The notes below the pieces were generated by a model. The model was not told the origin of the DNA and searched no databases. It saw only the letters and a list, made by a program, of their open reading frames with translations. Positions 1-12,104 of a DNA stretch of 64,000 nt are shown here, one piece after another. A program made the translations under genes and the position numbers. How positions within the stretch are numbered: the first letter of the stretch is position 1; the number at the start of each line of letters is the position of its first letter. The DNA is from Colocasia esculenta (lineage: Eukaryota > Streptophyta > Magnoliopsida > Alismatales > Araceae): contig CM024766.1 of assembly GCA_014218235.1 (NCBI GenBank), forward strand, positions 74,017,207 to 74,081,206, given 5' to 3'.

Positions 1-3000
1 CTTCTTCCGAATCTTGGTTGAACCCTGTTATTTTAACTCCTTCCACTTTATGTAAATAAGGAGTAAGGAAGAGACTGTGAAATGTCTTTAGCGGGATGAT
101 GTTCACCGCGGAACCTGCATCGACCAGAATGCGGTCCAGCTCTCGCCCATTTACCTGCCCCCTCATATATAGAGGCCTATTGTGACAGGGAGAGGGTAGC
201 AACATATCATCTTCTGTGAAGGTCACAGAAGCCGTTAATGCTTCATATATATCTTCTTTCATTTCTGCCACATGGGCCTCATAGACTTCCGGTTCTTGCA
301 ACGCTGTGATGAACGCCTCACGCAATTCTTTGCTCAATGCTAAGGCATCCCAAATACTGAGGTTGGTCGGAAACCTCCCCAATGCTTGGAGAACCTTTCG
401 GTTAGCTCGATCCTTGGATTTTTCGAAGGAGGGCATTACTCGTGCCAAACTTTTAGGTGCTTGTGATGGGAGGGGGATTGCGACGTCGGCACTTATCCCC
501 TCTTCTCGCTCTTTTTCTAGAGAGAGCTTCTCAGTTACGAGAGGTACCAGCTCTTCTATCTTCTCTTTAGTTGACACCTGAGAGGGTCCTTCATTTGCCG
601 CCATTGTGGGAATTGGCATATCATCTTCAACGACAAGATCTTCCTCCTCTTCATCGGATGACGGGAAGATATATTCATTGCCTTTAGTTTGAGGTACAGG
701 GACGGGCCCTGACTTTTCCCCTCTGAAGTATATGACCTTCTGGGGTGGCTTGTTTCTTTGGTAAGTTTTGAATGGCTTTCTGGCTTCAGGGGGCACACAG
801 CGGATCCCTGATTTGGATTGTTCCCCCGGCTGAGAGGTAAACACATAAGTCATATTGCATGAGAATGTCTGCACTTTTTCGACTAAGTCTTCCACGGTGC
901 AGTCAGCTCCCCAAAACATTTCATTTTCACCGCCAGAGGGGAGGGCGTCCTCATGTTTTTGCATATGCTCTCGCAGCTCGATGAGCCATTTCTTCAAGCG
1001 CATTTTACGCTCCAGTTCTTCCCATGGTATGTATTTTTCCAAGGGGATTGCTTTAGTTGGTGCCATCTGTTGATATTCTTCAAGTTCGTCAATCAACCCT
1101 TGGAGCCTTTTGAGGGGGCCATTGACTCCATTTGCTGTAGAGGTTTCACAGGCTGTTGATTCTTTCTTCAATTTCCTCTTTTCGTTCTTTTTTTGATTTC
1201 TGATTCTCTTTCGCAAGACTATCAATTCTTGCAGAGTCTTGTCTTTTGCTATCCCATTGGGCGGGGCAGCGCCACCAGGATACCGTTTCCTGGGCTGTTG
1301 CTTTCTTTGAGACTTTTTAGGGACTGACCCCTTCTTTGCTTTCACCTGGGTCCAGCCTGTTTCTTCTTGTTGGTCATGGAATGTTGCAAGAATAGCCTTT
1401 TCTACCATATCATCTGGCAGTTGTTGATATGCGGCAAATCCAAGGAGCTTTGGCAACTGCTCAACTTGTGCCTCTTCTGCTTGAACTACGGCATGAATCA
1501 CATTTGCCGTGAATGTAAGCTTCGGTTGCTGATGTGGTTGGGGTGGATTCACCAGGTGTTCAGCCATGTCAATGATCCCTGCTTGAATCAGCTTTTCTGC
1601 CCGATTTTTGAACAGGTAACAACTTTCCAAAGTATGCCCCAGCATACGATGGTATGCGCAATAATTGGGCCTGTCCACCATTGTTGCTTCTTCTGGGCGC
1701 TTAGGCTCCGGGAGAGTGATTAGATTCTCTTGGAGACATATATCTAGCAATTCTTTGGTGTGCTCCCTAGTAAATGAATAGGGGGCACTGAGTCTCTCAC
1801 TCAATGAAAGTGTTGATCCTTTTTCATTTTTCTTGGTATTTGGGGGAGCGGATGCCTCACCCTTGCCCCCTTTTTTGCCAAGTGCTGATGAGAAGTCCAC
1901 AGCATTTACTTCTCGCGATCCTGAACCCTTGTCTTTTGGTGGCTTGCCTTTTCCAAACATCGTGGTTGGGTTTTCTGCAAAAAAGATTTCAATCTCTGCC
2001 ACTGTATTGTTGAGATGTTCGAATGTTTGGATATTAGCTCCTAGGAGCTTCTCCTTGATTTCTGGCTTCAAACTCCTTTGGCAGAGCTTCACTGCATCTT
2101 CATGTGCCGGCGGCTGCTCACATTTCATGCTCATATCACGCCATCTTTTGATGAAGTCTAGAGCAGATTCATTTTTATTTTGTTTTAGAGATATGAGCTC
2201 CGCCAAAGTAACTCTCCTTTCTGTTACTCGGAAGCGTTCGAAGAATTTTCTCTGCATATCTTCCCAGCTAGCTACCGAGTTGGGCTTTAGTCGGGCATAC
2301 CATTGAAACGCTGGCCCCGTCAGGGATGTTGAAAAATACCTCAGAAGGTATGACTCTTCAGTTGCCAGCTCTCCCATGATGCTCATGTAATGAGCTATAT
2401 GCTCATGAGGTGACCCCTCCCCATTGAATTTTGAGAACTTTGGGACCTTTGGGTGTTCTGCTGGGAGCTTTTTGAAGAGGTGGTGTACAGGGTACGGTAC
2501 TCTGTACAAGTCATAGGTGGCAGACCCCTCATTCTGTTCAGCCATTTTCGCTTCAATTATTTGCTCAATCATGGCCCTCTGAGAGACCATTGTTCCTTCA
2601 AATGTAGCATTTAATTGTGGCAGCTCACGCCTTTGCTCTGCACCATGCACCTCTTGAGTTTCCTCGTGGCTTGAGTTTGGATTCTCAATTGGTTGCCTAG
2701 CCGTGAATTCTGCACGGGGTGTATTGGGTAGCACATTCCCTGGTTGGGATGCCGTTGTAGGCACTGCTGGATGACTTGCTTGTTGAACTTGTTGAGGCTG
2801 TAATAGTTGTTGGGCCTGCTGTGGAGACTGTAGTGACGGTGATTGTTGTGGTGGCTGTGGGGGCGCCATGCCCAATTGTTGCATAAGGCTTTCCAACATA
2901 GCCTTAAGCTTTTGGTTTTCTAGCATTACTGTTTCCAAATTTGGCGATGGGGATACCCTGATATTATAACCTTCGTTAGACCGACCTTGGTCTAATAGGT

Positions 3001-3085
3001 AATTTGAAGTTGTGGCAATGTCGGTCACCCCCGCGTCTCTTTCATTTGGAAGTGGTAGGTCGCCCTCTGTGTTTACCCGGTCAAG
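1..3085 (-). CDS. G1 gag-protease (partial, runs off the window)
   Basis: An uninterrupted minus-strand reading frame runs from just after a TAG stop at 3088-3086 to the first base of the window. The start is rich in Gln and Pro. A Retrotrans_gag-type domain follows, with the stretch LTGPAFQWYARL at about 2270-2320 and downstream helices typical of Gypsy capsids. A Cys/His segment (CAYHRMLGHTLESC, about 1620-1665) resembles the zinc knuckle of Tat/Ogre gags. A lysine-rich stretch and an acidic linker follow. The last part reaches the aspartic protease active site (DAGSAVNII, about 98-124), with Ala where many copies have Gly or Thr. The first internal Met is near 2927, but the frame is open back to the TAG, so the true start is unclear. 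RT, RNase H and integrase would lie left of the window. Gag forms the capsid and protease matures the polyprotein. Confidence 0.8.
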
Positions 3086-4225
3086 CTAGGCCCGAGCTTG
3101 CTCCCTCCTGCGACCAACTGTTGCGGGATGCTGCTCTGTATTTGAAGTTTCTACCTGGTCAGTGATTGCCGGCAAGTTGATATTGGAAGCGTAGCAAGTG
3201 TATACTCGCACACCCTCTTCAGTGATTTTCACCGTTCTCCGCTTCTTCTGCCTCAGGCGTGCAACCGGACCCAGGCGTTGGAAAACTGATATTCTAGGGA
3301 TATTTCCATCCCTTTCGTGTTCCTCAGGCGTGAAATTCTGCCCCGTCTCCGGGCTTGCCTGCCTTCTTCTTTCTTGGTATACCCCTTTCCTTTTATATCC
3401 TCTTTGCAGATAAGCCGGTTGGGGAGGGGTGCTCTCTCCAGTCCGAGACTCTTGGGAAGGCTCCCTTTGTCTTTCGTGGACCTTCCTTCTTCTGAAGTTT
3501 TGCCACATGGCTGGGTCTTGCTTCATGACCCCTCTTGCATTCTTTCGCCCTATAAGGGATTCCAGGGACCTTACTCTTCGGAGCTCCTGAACTTCTTCTT
3601 TGGTAACCCACATTTGTTTAACCCGAGATGGGTTATACACTTCTTCTTTTTCAACATTAGCTTTGTATTTCCTAAAGCCAAATTTGTCAGGTTTAGGGTT
3701 CTGAGTTTCAGCTTTCACCCATTGTTTTTTCTTCTCTTTCACTTTAAAGCTTGGCTTATCTTGCTGCACTTTAGGCAGTATGCCAAATTTGTTCCTTACC
3801 GGAATGGTAGCCACCTGTCGTTCCGGTATCACCATGGTTTCACTGCCGTCCAGGCGGATCCGGAGCTCGCCAATACGGACAGTCTTTCCAGAGCTTGAAA
3901 TGCCACGAGTCGTGGGCTTCTTGCCATACTTGTGCTTTCTATGCTTTTTTGCCGTTGGAGTGTTAGTGAAGTTGATGGCATAGGTGGTGAACATCTGCAC
4001 CAAATTAGCCTCCTGAGCTTGAGGCCCTTCCTTCGTCTTGCTTGTTTCCTGAGCTTTGGCAGCAGTAGGTATGACGGCCGGTATTACGCCCAGGAAGTAT
4101 GGAGATTCCACCACAGGGGGAAAAGCTCCAAACCTGGTGGGCGTTGTGAGGTAGCCGTTTCTTATGTGGTCTTGGACCACAAGTGGGCCGAAGACCACGC
4201 CCGGAGTATGAGCAGCAGCCGCCAT
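3086..4225 (-). CDS. G1 upstream ORF (ORF1), 379 aa, unknown function
   Basis: This minus-strand ORF lies between the primer site and gag and is in the same frame as gag, separated from it by a single TAG at 3086-3088. The protein starts MAAAAHTPGVVFGPLVVQD, is rich in Lys, Arg and Gln, contains a basic segment around residues 95-115 and several RRR/KKRR clusters near the C-terminus, and shows no catalytic motif I recognise. Ogre/Tat elements are known to carry an extra ORF in this place, also of unknown function. The Arg/Lys richness suggests nucleic-acid binding, which is inference. The start Met lies about 85 bases after the primer site, suitable for the first AUG of the genomic transcript. 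Confidence 0.6.
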   Translation of the reverse strand: MAAAAHTPGVVFGPLVVQDHIRNGYLTTPTRFGAFPPVVESPYFLGVIPAVIPTAAKAQETSKTKEGPQAQEANLVQMFTTYAINFTNTPTAKKHRKHKYGKKPTTRGISSSGKTVRIGELRIRLDGSETMVIPERQVATIPVRNKFGILPKVQQDKPSFKVKEKKKQWVKAETQNPKPDKFGFRKYKANVEKEEVYNPSRVKQMWVTKEEVQELRRVRSLESLIGRKNARGVMKQDPAMWQNFRRRKVHERQREPSQESRTGESTPPQPAYLQRGYKRKGVYQERRRQASPETGQNFTPEEHERDGNIPRISVFQRLGPVARLRQKKRRTVKITEEGVRVYTCYASNINLPAITDQVETSNTEQHPATVGRRREQARA

Positions 4226-4309
4226 TGCAGGACCTGCACATAAAAGGTATGATGTGAGTACATCTGATTGTTAGGGTATTGTCTGATGGAGAGATGAAGG
4301 GAAGGGAGG

Positions 4310-4327
4310 TCCCCAGTGGAGTCGCCA
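4310..4327 (-). other. G1 primer-binding site
   Basis: On the minus strand this reads TGGCGACTCCACTGGGGA. It starts with the TGG that pairs with a tRNA CCA end and lies four bases after an LTR-like end (TTCTCACA). Ogre/Tat elements use a similar sequence, reported as tRNA-Arg; I could not verify the tRNA here. Confidence 0.7.
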
Positions 4328-4331
4328 TCTT

Positions 4332-5488
4332 TGTGAGAATTATTTTTCGACATTTTAAAATTTTAAATTTAAATTGGAAGTTTGACTTATTTGGGTTTTA
4401 TTTATTTACAAAAGACATGGTCTTGCTTAGTTCATTTGACCTCCCCCACTAACCTCGGTTAGTGTTAATTGCATCAGCACAAAGGCTGAATACCCTTGAT
4501 TAGCCATCAGACAAACCCTTTGAAAAAGAACACGACTCACATTTGAATGAAATAAATTACACATGAAAGAAAACATGGTTGCCAACATGCAATCTATTTT
4601 TTTGGAATTTTTTTGATCTTTATTTCATTTTTTATTGATTTTTAAATGTATTTTCCCATTTTTTGGTATTTTAGAATTATTAATTTTGTTTATTTAAACA
4701 TTTTCGTTTATTTATTTATTTAAATTAGAATTACATGAATTAAGTTAATGTTTTCATTTATTTAATCGATTTAAATGTGAATTGACTTAAGGTGGATTAA
4801 AATTGATGTGAAACATAACTTGTTTGTTGATTTTATTTTATTAAAAATTAAAGGATAATATTTGGAAGATATTTCGTTAATGTTCGTCGAAAATTTGGTT
4901 GATTTTGACTAAAGAATTACGTAGTGCAACGTTTTAAATAAACGTGATATTACATGAAATAATTCACATAAGGCATGATTAAATGTTTTAAAAAAATAGC
5001 CCACTAGGCCCAATAAATCACACAAGATAATTTGTCAAATATCGGCCCAATAAGCACAAAATGTCTCAATTAACTGTGTGAAAGTACAAGTCTGGCCCAA
5101 TAAGTAATCCAGACCCAATATGAAATTCAAGCCCAATAAGGAATTTAGGCCCAATAAGGAAGCCCAATGGACCTTTTTCCGGACTTGAAAATAGCCAAAA
5201 TCGCGCCTTGCACGATATTTTTTTTAGGGCTGCCTTGTAGACCCTTTTTCCAGACCGCCTTGCAGTCTTCTCAGAGCCTTGCTCTGGTTTTTTTCCGTCC
5301 CGAAACTCCTCCCCCAGCCTGGGGCGCCCCATCTCCTTTTATAGGGAGTGGAGAAGACGCCGTCCCGGCCATTTGATGTCTCGTCCCGGCCATTTGACTT
5401 CGTCCCGGCCATTCACATTGTACTTGCCAAAACACCGTCCCGGTCAATTACGGACGCTCCCCGGCCATTTAGATTTGGCTATTTGCAT
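4332..5488 (-). repeat. G1 5' LTR (inner edge clear, outer edge uncertain)
   Basis: The inner edge is set by the primer site. The AT-rich part (4350-5050) contains short direct repeats of the word CCCAATAAG (5090-5165), and the upstream part repeats CGTCCCGGCCATT three to four times (5361-5420). A TATA box lies between the two. No partner LTR is in the window, so the length of about 1.15 kb is provisional. Confidence 0.5.
5337..5343 (-). promoter_or_regulatory. G1 LTR TATA box
   Basis: The minus strand reads CTATAAAAGG in a GC-rich context, about 1 kb before the primer site, as expected for the U3/R border of this LTR. Confidence 0.55.
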
Positions 5489-5561
5489 GTTTCCCCCTGT
5501 TAAATTAATTTAGTTTTGTTTTCTACCTTGAATTCCCGAAAATTGGCCTTCCCTGAGAGCT

Positions 5562-6245
5562 GTGGGAGAGCATGGAGGAGGAGGAGAGGCGGCGGCCTCC
5601 CTCTCCCTCTCCTGCCGCGACCAGGAGCAGAAGGAGCAGCGGCCCCCCCCCCTTTCCTGTTGCGATCAGGACAGGGGGAGCAGCGGCCTGCCCTTTCCCT
5701 TTCCTGTTGCGATCAGGACAGGGGAGAGGCCCTCTCCTCTGCCCTCTTTAAATGGCGGCAGCAGCAGCAAACGGCAACAGCAGCAGCGGCGCGAAGGAGA
5801 GGCCTGGCGGCGACGGCAGCGGCGAGGGGGGGGGAACCCAGCGGCGGCGGCGGGGGAACCCAGCAGCAGCGGCGGCGGGGGAACCCAGCAGCAGCGGCGG
5901 CGGGGGCTCCCAGCGGTGGCAGCGGCAGCGGCGGCGGCGAGGGGGGTATCCGGCGGTGGCAGCGGCGGCGGGGGCTCCCAGCGGCAGCGGCGGCGGCGAG
6001 GGGGGCCATCCCCTTCTCCCTCTCTTCTGTTCTGCGGCGGCTTCAGTGGGCAGGAGAGATCCCTGCTGCGCGGGGGTGAGGCCAGGCGGCAGTGGCAGCC
6101 AGCGGCCTCTGCGGCGACTTCAGTGGGCAGGGGACCCTCCCCTCCGCGGACGTCTCCCTCCTCCTCTCTTCTGCGGCTAAAACAGGGGGGGCCGGAAGCC
6201 CCACTCTCTTCTTCCTCTGCTAACAGGCAGCGGCCAAGACAGGTA
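5562..6245. repeat. GC-rich low-complexity tract (GCGGCGGCAG-type repeats)
   Basis: The tract begins with three degenerate copies of a 50-60 bp unit containing TTGCGATCAGGACAGG (5610-5720) and continues as interrupted GGCGGCAGC trinucleotide repeats to about 6010. Reading frames are open in several phases on both strands because the repeats are trinucleotides, giving Gly/Ser/Ala or Arg/Pro runs without any domain. It lies just upstream of the G1 LTR and could be part of its U3, a CpG-rich promoter or a simple-repeat expansion. A possible splice donor (CAGGTATTTT, 6239) is not enough to call an exon. Confidence 0.5.
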
Positions 6246-6872
6246 TTTTCCTATATTGCTATTGATTTTTTCCTTTTTGCCCATGGTACGAACTGATCAA
6301 CCATTGCCCCCCGAACCATAGGTATCAATTTATGACCTTCTACCCCATGGCCATGAACTTAGTTTAAAATTTGCATATATTATTGTCATGCACATTTTTT
6401 GGTCCAACACTAGCCTTTGATTTTTTTTGCCAAGTCTCTATGCTCCAGAATGTGAGAACAAGGGCATCCAAATTAGGAGCAACCATCCATCTTGGCCCAT
6501 GACCTTTGGTCTCCAGAAAATTTTATGTATTTGCTTTTTTTTTTTTCATCTCCCTTCTTGCTTGTTCAAACATGGTGCTAAACCTTCTCTTACATGTTGC
6601 CTCCCATGCAGTACGAAAAGCTTCAGTTCTCTCTTGCGGCCATGTGAATACTGACTAACACAAAGTAATCAAAATGATGTACCATAAGAGGCAAGAATAT
6701 TTTAGTTATGCTCTTTTTATCGATAAGATAACCTTCACATAAATATTATCTCAAACTTCTGCCATAGTAATTCTTTGACATCTTGTGGAACAACACTACG
6801 TGATGGCCATGGCTAGGTAAAATAGCATTTTATTGTGTAAACAATATCTCTTGGGGCAACAGACCACACAAA

Positions 6873-6921
<49 letters not shown>

Positions 6922-8171
6922 CAATGTTACTTATTTGGCTTCAAAATTGTTTAAAATATGCCAATAATATAAATGAGAATACTTATATGACCTGCATCTC
7001 TCAACTTCAACCAAGATTTTAGTTGTTGCATTCTCAAGTGTCGGAGTTCTAGATTGCTTCCTCTAGTTCTGACAGAATTTGATTCAACAACTCTCTCACC
7101 ATTAGTTGGTGCTTGGATCAACACATTTTATCAACATGATTATTAGGTGCAGATGAGTCCTTATCTTTAACTCCTAATGATTGGTAGAGCCTTTTTTTGA
7201 ACAAGTTAAATTCTTCTAAAATAAACCAATCAACATTGAGCTGAAAAGCAAGGGAAAATTGCATTGAGTTCCATAATCCAAAAAATTGACTTTTCAAAAA
7301 CAAAGAGAGAGCATTAGGAATACATATAAAATCTAGATACAAATCCAAGAAGAAAGAGACATGAGCTTGAGTCAAAAACAACTTGACGAACAAGATTACA
7401 AAATAACCACAATGAACATCATTGGTTTGCTCTGACCTACATAATCATTCATGTCAAATTTGATGACATCTTACCCAACACTGAGGGTTTGTTGCTGCAC
7501 CTCACCTTGGGTACAAGATATGGAACATTACTAATTGTCTCATGGGTTTTCTTTTTACCTACTATGAAACGCTACCACAAATCTATATTAGGTTCCAACT
7601 ATGAAAAAATAACATAGAACAAGGAAATGTTACTAATGTAACATAATTAAGTTACCTTGTAATATCAGGTTTGAGAACAAATGTTGCCTTACTGTCTAAT
7701 AAGGAATCCATAAGAGGTATGCAATATCTAACATTTCTATCCTCACAACTCGTATCAAGGTTGCGTAAGATTATAAGAGTCCAATGGCCACAATTAAGAA
7801 CAAGTATTAATCAAGTGATAAGAAATAAATGCCAAAACAAACTATGCAAGGAAATGGAGATCTTAGATAAATAACTTACATAGTAAATAGGACAAACACA
7901 TACTTTTTCTACAAAATAGATTTCTTGGCTATCCATGGCAATACTTACCTCTTCGACTTTTCTCTAAATAGTTCAAAAACAAAAAACAATCAGGATATGC
8001 AAAATCTTTTTCTCTTGTTGAAGTGTGGATCCAAAAAATCCTGAAGATAGAAAAGAAAGATAGATAAGCAGCAATAAATGGAGACTAATATTAACTAAAG
8101 AAAATGGTTGGGGTCTCTCACTAAATAAGATTTTGGAAGGTTTAGCTACTCAACTTATTATTATTAGTCAA
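6246..8171. other. No recognisable gene; AT-rich spacer with a TA microsatellite
   Basis: I see only short frames without domain signatures. A (TA)n run of about 46 bases lies at 6873-6918. No LTR edge, transposase motif or RNA gene was recognised. Confidence 0.5.
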
Positions 8172-11090
8172 TGTAGACACCCGATTCTGGCTTATGAGTC
8201 AAACCATATTTCTTGTTCTCTTAATGTGCCCCAAATTGGTCACTCATCTTGAGCCCATTTGTTAGCCACATTTTGAGCCATTAAGCCCAATTCCCAGCTT
8301 ATCTTGTCTGAACATCACTTCAAAGTCCTTATTCTAGGGTTTGAGCCATCATCCCTTAACGTGACGGCCTTGGGCGCCGCGCTCCTATCAATTGATCGAT
8401 TATAATCCTTAAATGATCGATCATTCTTAAAGCGACAAGTCGTGGCGTTGCGTTACTATCAGTGTTGCATCCACCAAGGCCGTCGCGACAGCCCATGCAT
8501 ATCCATTCACGTGCTTTCAGAGTCATGACCATCCAGGCGATCGCGATAAGTCTTGTTGAGTCCCTACGATCCGTCGCGACATTGTTCTTTATGGTTGGCT
8601 CCGCAACCATCTCCTTTCTATCTTCCTTGGGGTCTATCTTTATCTCCAACAGCCTAGGAACGACCCTAGCCGCTATTTGAGGGTACATCCAACCTTAGAG
8701 TCGCCCTAGGACTCTTCCCATGCGGATTTACTTGACTTTTTACCATTTTCATGGGCCATTATCACTTAAGAATGAGATACTCTCTTCTCTCTACATATAC
8801 AACCCATATCTTTTTGAACGAGGTAAGACCCTTACAGTACCATGAAGTGTTGCCAAATTCTCACCAGAGCTCCCCCTTAGCTCGTAGCCCTCCCATTTCT
8901 TCCCATTTTCCTCCCATTCCTTTCATTAAGTCACATCGTACTCTTCATCCATGGAGCTTGGTGTAAGGAATCGATCAGAGCGCAGCGGAAAGCGCGATTC
9001 CCTCAGGTTGATATCGTTGCTGGTGGTCGGAATCGAAACAAAAACGGAGAACCTGTGCATAGGAAGATCCGATCTTTACCTTTGCGGGGTTGCGAAACTC
9101 CCGAACCCGAGGAGGAGGTAGCGCTGGAGGCACTGGTGCTTCAAGCCGTTCAGGTGTCCAGCCTCTAGACGTATCCACGTGAACTCCAGACGCAGACAGG
9201 ATCTCCTCGGTCTCCACGCATCTCCCGGATCTCAGCTCCACCATATGCTAGGAGAGAGAGGAGGTGGGGGCGCCCTAGGAGAGAGAGGAGGAGACGGCCA
9301 GAGAGAAGACCTGGAGCTTGGGCCAGGGTTTGACTCTCCACGTGTATTTATAGACACTGCAGTTTTTCACAAAACCCAGTTATTGTCTATAACGTCCATC
9401 CTTCCCAGTCTGCTCGGAATTCTATTGCGTGTGACCCTCTAGACCCAAGTGCTAGTCCAGTTTTCAGCCCATTAAGCCCAATAACTCTTTATTGACTTAC
9501 TGCAATTAATTAATATCTCATATTAATTAATTACATGACCGGGCTTCCAATCAAGTTGGGTGCCAAGCAACACCACTTGATCCTGAAAAGCATTGGGGTT
9601 CAGCAACCCATTCAAGGAACCTTTTGTGTCAACAGATACCACGTGACTATAATCCTTCGCTCGTACAATGCTCCCGAGTGCACTTAGGGTATGGTCAGCT
9701 GTCAAACCCTTATACGCGCACCCACTTAGATTAGATGCCGCATAACAATATCAGAAAACTCCTTTTATGATAAGTAGTCATGCCCTGGCCAGGAACTATC
9801 AGGCATCTTTCCCTAGAGCATTCACTCTCTTATTACCGAGAGCAAGCGATCCCATGTTGACCACACAATCACCTTCGAAGGTATTCTGCTAGATCCGAAC
9901 ACTTAACTGATTAAGACCCCATGACTAGAGATATATAAGTTAAGGTCAAAATCTAGAAGTCCACCGACAAGGTGTCCTTGGTGTCTCAGGTCTAAGGACC
10001 AATCACGCCACTGTGACAATGAATCTAGCTGGTTGACAGTTAGGTAACATTACTATCCAGCAATTCATAACGGATCAGTTCAGTGAACTCATTCTCCAAT
10101 GAGCACCTACATATTCACCTTAGTGTCTCCACACAAGTGACTATGAGACCAGTCACCCTCATCATATGAGTAGGTGCAACATGTACTAGTCTAATCGGAT
10201 ATTCGATGTCCTTCTCGAATATCCTCCGACTAGGAACAATTAAGAATATACGCTTAAAGGATATTAATCCCATTGTTATGATCTCATCATAATTAGTATC
10301 CATTGCACATATTCATGGACTTCATAATGAAACGATAAACGAATTACACATAATGAATATAAAAGCCTTATTGCTATTATTAAAGAACAAGATTGTACAA
10401 GTTATGATTGGCTTGAGGACACCCATAACTAACACTTGGCAGCTAGGAGGTGACTTCTACAACAACCAAAGGTTGTTGCACGACCTCAGAAGCACACTTT
10501 CAACCAGGGAGACACCCCTTTTGGGGATCTTCTTCCTCTTTCCCTCTCATTTTACTTTCATGAGTTTTGTTATTTTCTTTTAGATAGTTGCATACCTCCA
10601 TTCCCACATTTTCCACAACCCTAGGAGTTTCCAAAACACCCCCAGGTTCGTTTCCTCCATGTTTACTTTCTCCTCTTTCATTTGGATAGATACTTCAATT
10701 GAAGATGGTCTAATAGGGTTTCTTTTCCTTGTTTCATTATTTTGGCAGGTTCATCAACAAAAGCAGATGAGGAGTCTGCCCCTTTGGCTGGCTGGAGGGA
10801 GGGAAGGAGGTCCCCCACACTCCCACACCCCCTGCTGAGAAGGCGTCGGACGTCCCTGTCACGACATCGCTAACACGACAGATCACGCGGTCGCAACAAG
10901 ATCTAGATCGCGATGGGTATCCCTATTGCGACACCATTAAGTGGCCTTCACTTCTCCTCTTTCCTATTATCTTAGCCTTAGAACTCTGTTCATATCTTCA
11001 GGTAACATGCTGGGTGGCGATCACATCCTTTCTATCACATCATGATATCCTGTTGTGTGTTTTTTAGGAGCGTGTTTCCTCGTGATTACA
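8172..11090 (+). mobile_element. G2: Gypsy-like LTR interrupted by a solo LTR
   Basis: The left edge TGTAGACACCCGATTC is a common start of plant Gypsy LTRs. The right edge is inferred at GTGATTACA (11082-11090), followed after five bases by a primer-site-like TGGCAATCACGGTGGGACC. Without the inserted solo LTR and one 5-bp duplication the unit is about 1.44 kb. It carries GTCGCGAC-type palindromes (8480-8580; 10855-10935) that recur in the following leader. No second LTR is seen, so the boundaries rest on the two ends alone. Confidence 0.45.
8957..10439 (-). mobile_element. S1: solo LTR with 5-bp target-site duplication CTTGG
   Basis: The LTR occupies 8962-10434 (1473 bp). On the minus strand it starts TGTTAGTTATGGGTGTCC and ends TTCCTTACA, and both sides carry CTTGG (8957-8961 and 10435-10439). 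A minus-strand TATA box (TATAAATA) is at 9345-9352. Near the downstream end a hairpin pairs GGAATCG with CGATTCC (8967-9001). A single LTR with an intact duplication indicates loss of the internal region by LTR-LTR recombination. The end sequences suggest a Copia element; no coding part remains to prove it. Confidence 0.85.
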
Positions 11091-12104
11091 CCTTTTGGCA
11101 ATCACGGTGGGACCTCCACTTCCAACCTCATTTATCTTGCTTTTTTACCTACCATGTTTCGTGTGTTTGTTTGTTTGGTAGAATCCTGTTAGGATTTTTT
11201 CTTCATTTGTTGTCATTTTCTGTCTTTTGTTATTATCGCGTCAGATCGTAGAGCCATGATCATATCATGTCCATAAAGGCGGACGCAACATCAAGTATGC
11301 GTTATCCTTCCTATCCTCCATCTTGAGTTTCTGTTTGAAGTCTTCTGATGTCATCTCTATGTTGTTTCATCATGTATACCCGCGATTCTCTGTGTTAGAA
11401 CCTTGCTAGTGCTCAGGTTTTTCATTTATTTTCACTATTTGTTTTATGGTCTTGTCACGACGTATCGGGAGGGCGCAACCATGTCGCGGTAAATGAGGAG
11501 GACACATTACCAAGAACGCTTTGGTTGGTCTTGCTTTCCGTCCCATGCTCCAGTTTCTATTTGTTAGGGAGTCTTCATCTTCTGTTTAGTTATTTCCATG
11601 TTGTATTGTGCTTAAGATAGCCTGTTTGCATGTGGTTTAGGGTTTCTACGACTGGAGATTATCGCGACTGATCTTTCGGTCACGACGAACTTGGTCGTCG
11701 CGACTTCAATAGAGACCTTTAAGCTGCTATTTGTTAGTTTAGGTTAGTATTTGCATGCACTTCGATGTAATTATGTTCATGCATACACTACTTCGTGTAG
11801 ATAGGATTCCTCCTTGGTAGTGGAGACCCTCTCACCTGCGAGCACTCGTGGGCTGACCAAGGCCTGCTATCGAGGGCCTCCATAAGTCCTCGTTGGCATA
11901 CGCACGTTGCAGTCACTGGGCTGGTTGTACGTGTTGCCCCCTAGTTCAGGATGTTTGTGTGTGAGTTGTGTGTCACCTTTAGTCATACCGGAGTACTCGA
12001 GTACACACCTATTAGGGTTCCTATTTGTCCGAGTGTAATTTCATTAACTAATCCACTAAAAGGCTAAAGTGTAAACCCTAAAATTGATGACCAGTCTATC
12101 TCCA
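11091..12104 (+). other. G2 leader or internal region without ORFs
   Basis: It starts with the primer-site-like TGGCAATCACGG at 11096 and contains scattered TCGCGAC/GTCACGAC words (11225-11705) like those in the G2 LTR. No coding frame with a recognisable domain is present. It ends where element B begins. Confidence 0.35.

Larger units (their letters stand above)
1..5488 (-). mobile_element. G1: partial Ty3/Gypsy LTR retrotransposon, probably Tat/Ogre-like
   Basis: Read on the minus strand the order is LTR with TATA box, primer-binding site, an extra ORF, gag and the start of the protease, after which the element leaves the window at base 1. An extra ORF upstream of gag and a primer site starting TGGCGACTCC are known from the Tat/Ogre branch of Gypsy elements; the clade call is inference. 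The LTR's outer edge near 5488 is only a guess (a TG start), because the second LTR and target-site duplication are outside the window. Confidence 0.75.

Noticed and set aside
5516..6296. Long overlapping frames (up to 244 codons) in the GC-rich tract
   Set aside because: Trinucleotide repeats keep several frames open on both strands; the products are Gly/Ser/Ala or Arg runs with no domain.
7118..7393. 91-codon minus-strand frame
   Set aside because: Hydrophobic and AT-rich with no motif and no neighbouring signals of a gene.
11096..11114. Firm primer-binding site for G2
   Set aside because: It resembles the G1 site but differs at several bases; kept only as a low-confidence hint.
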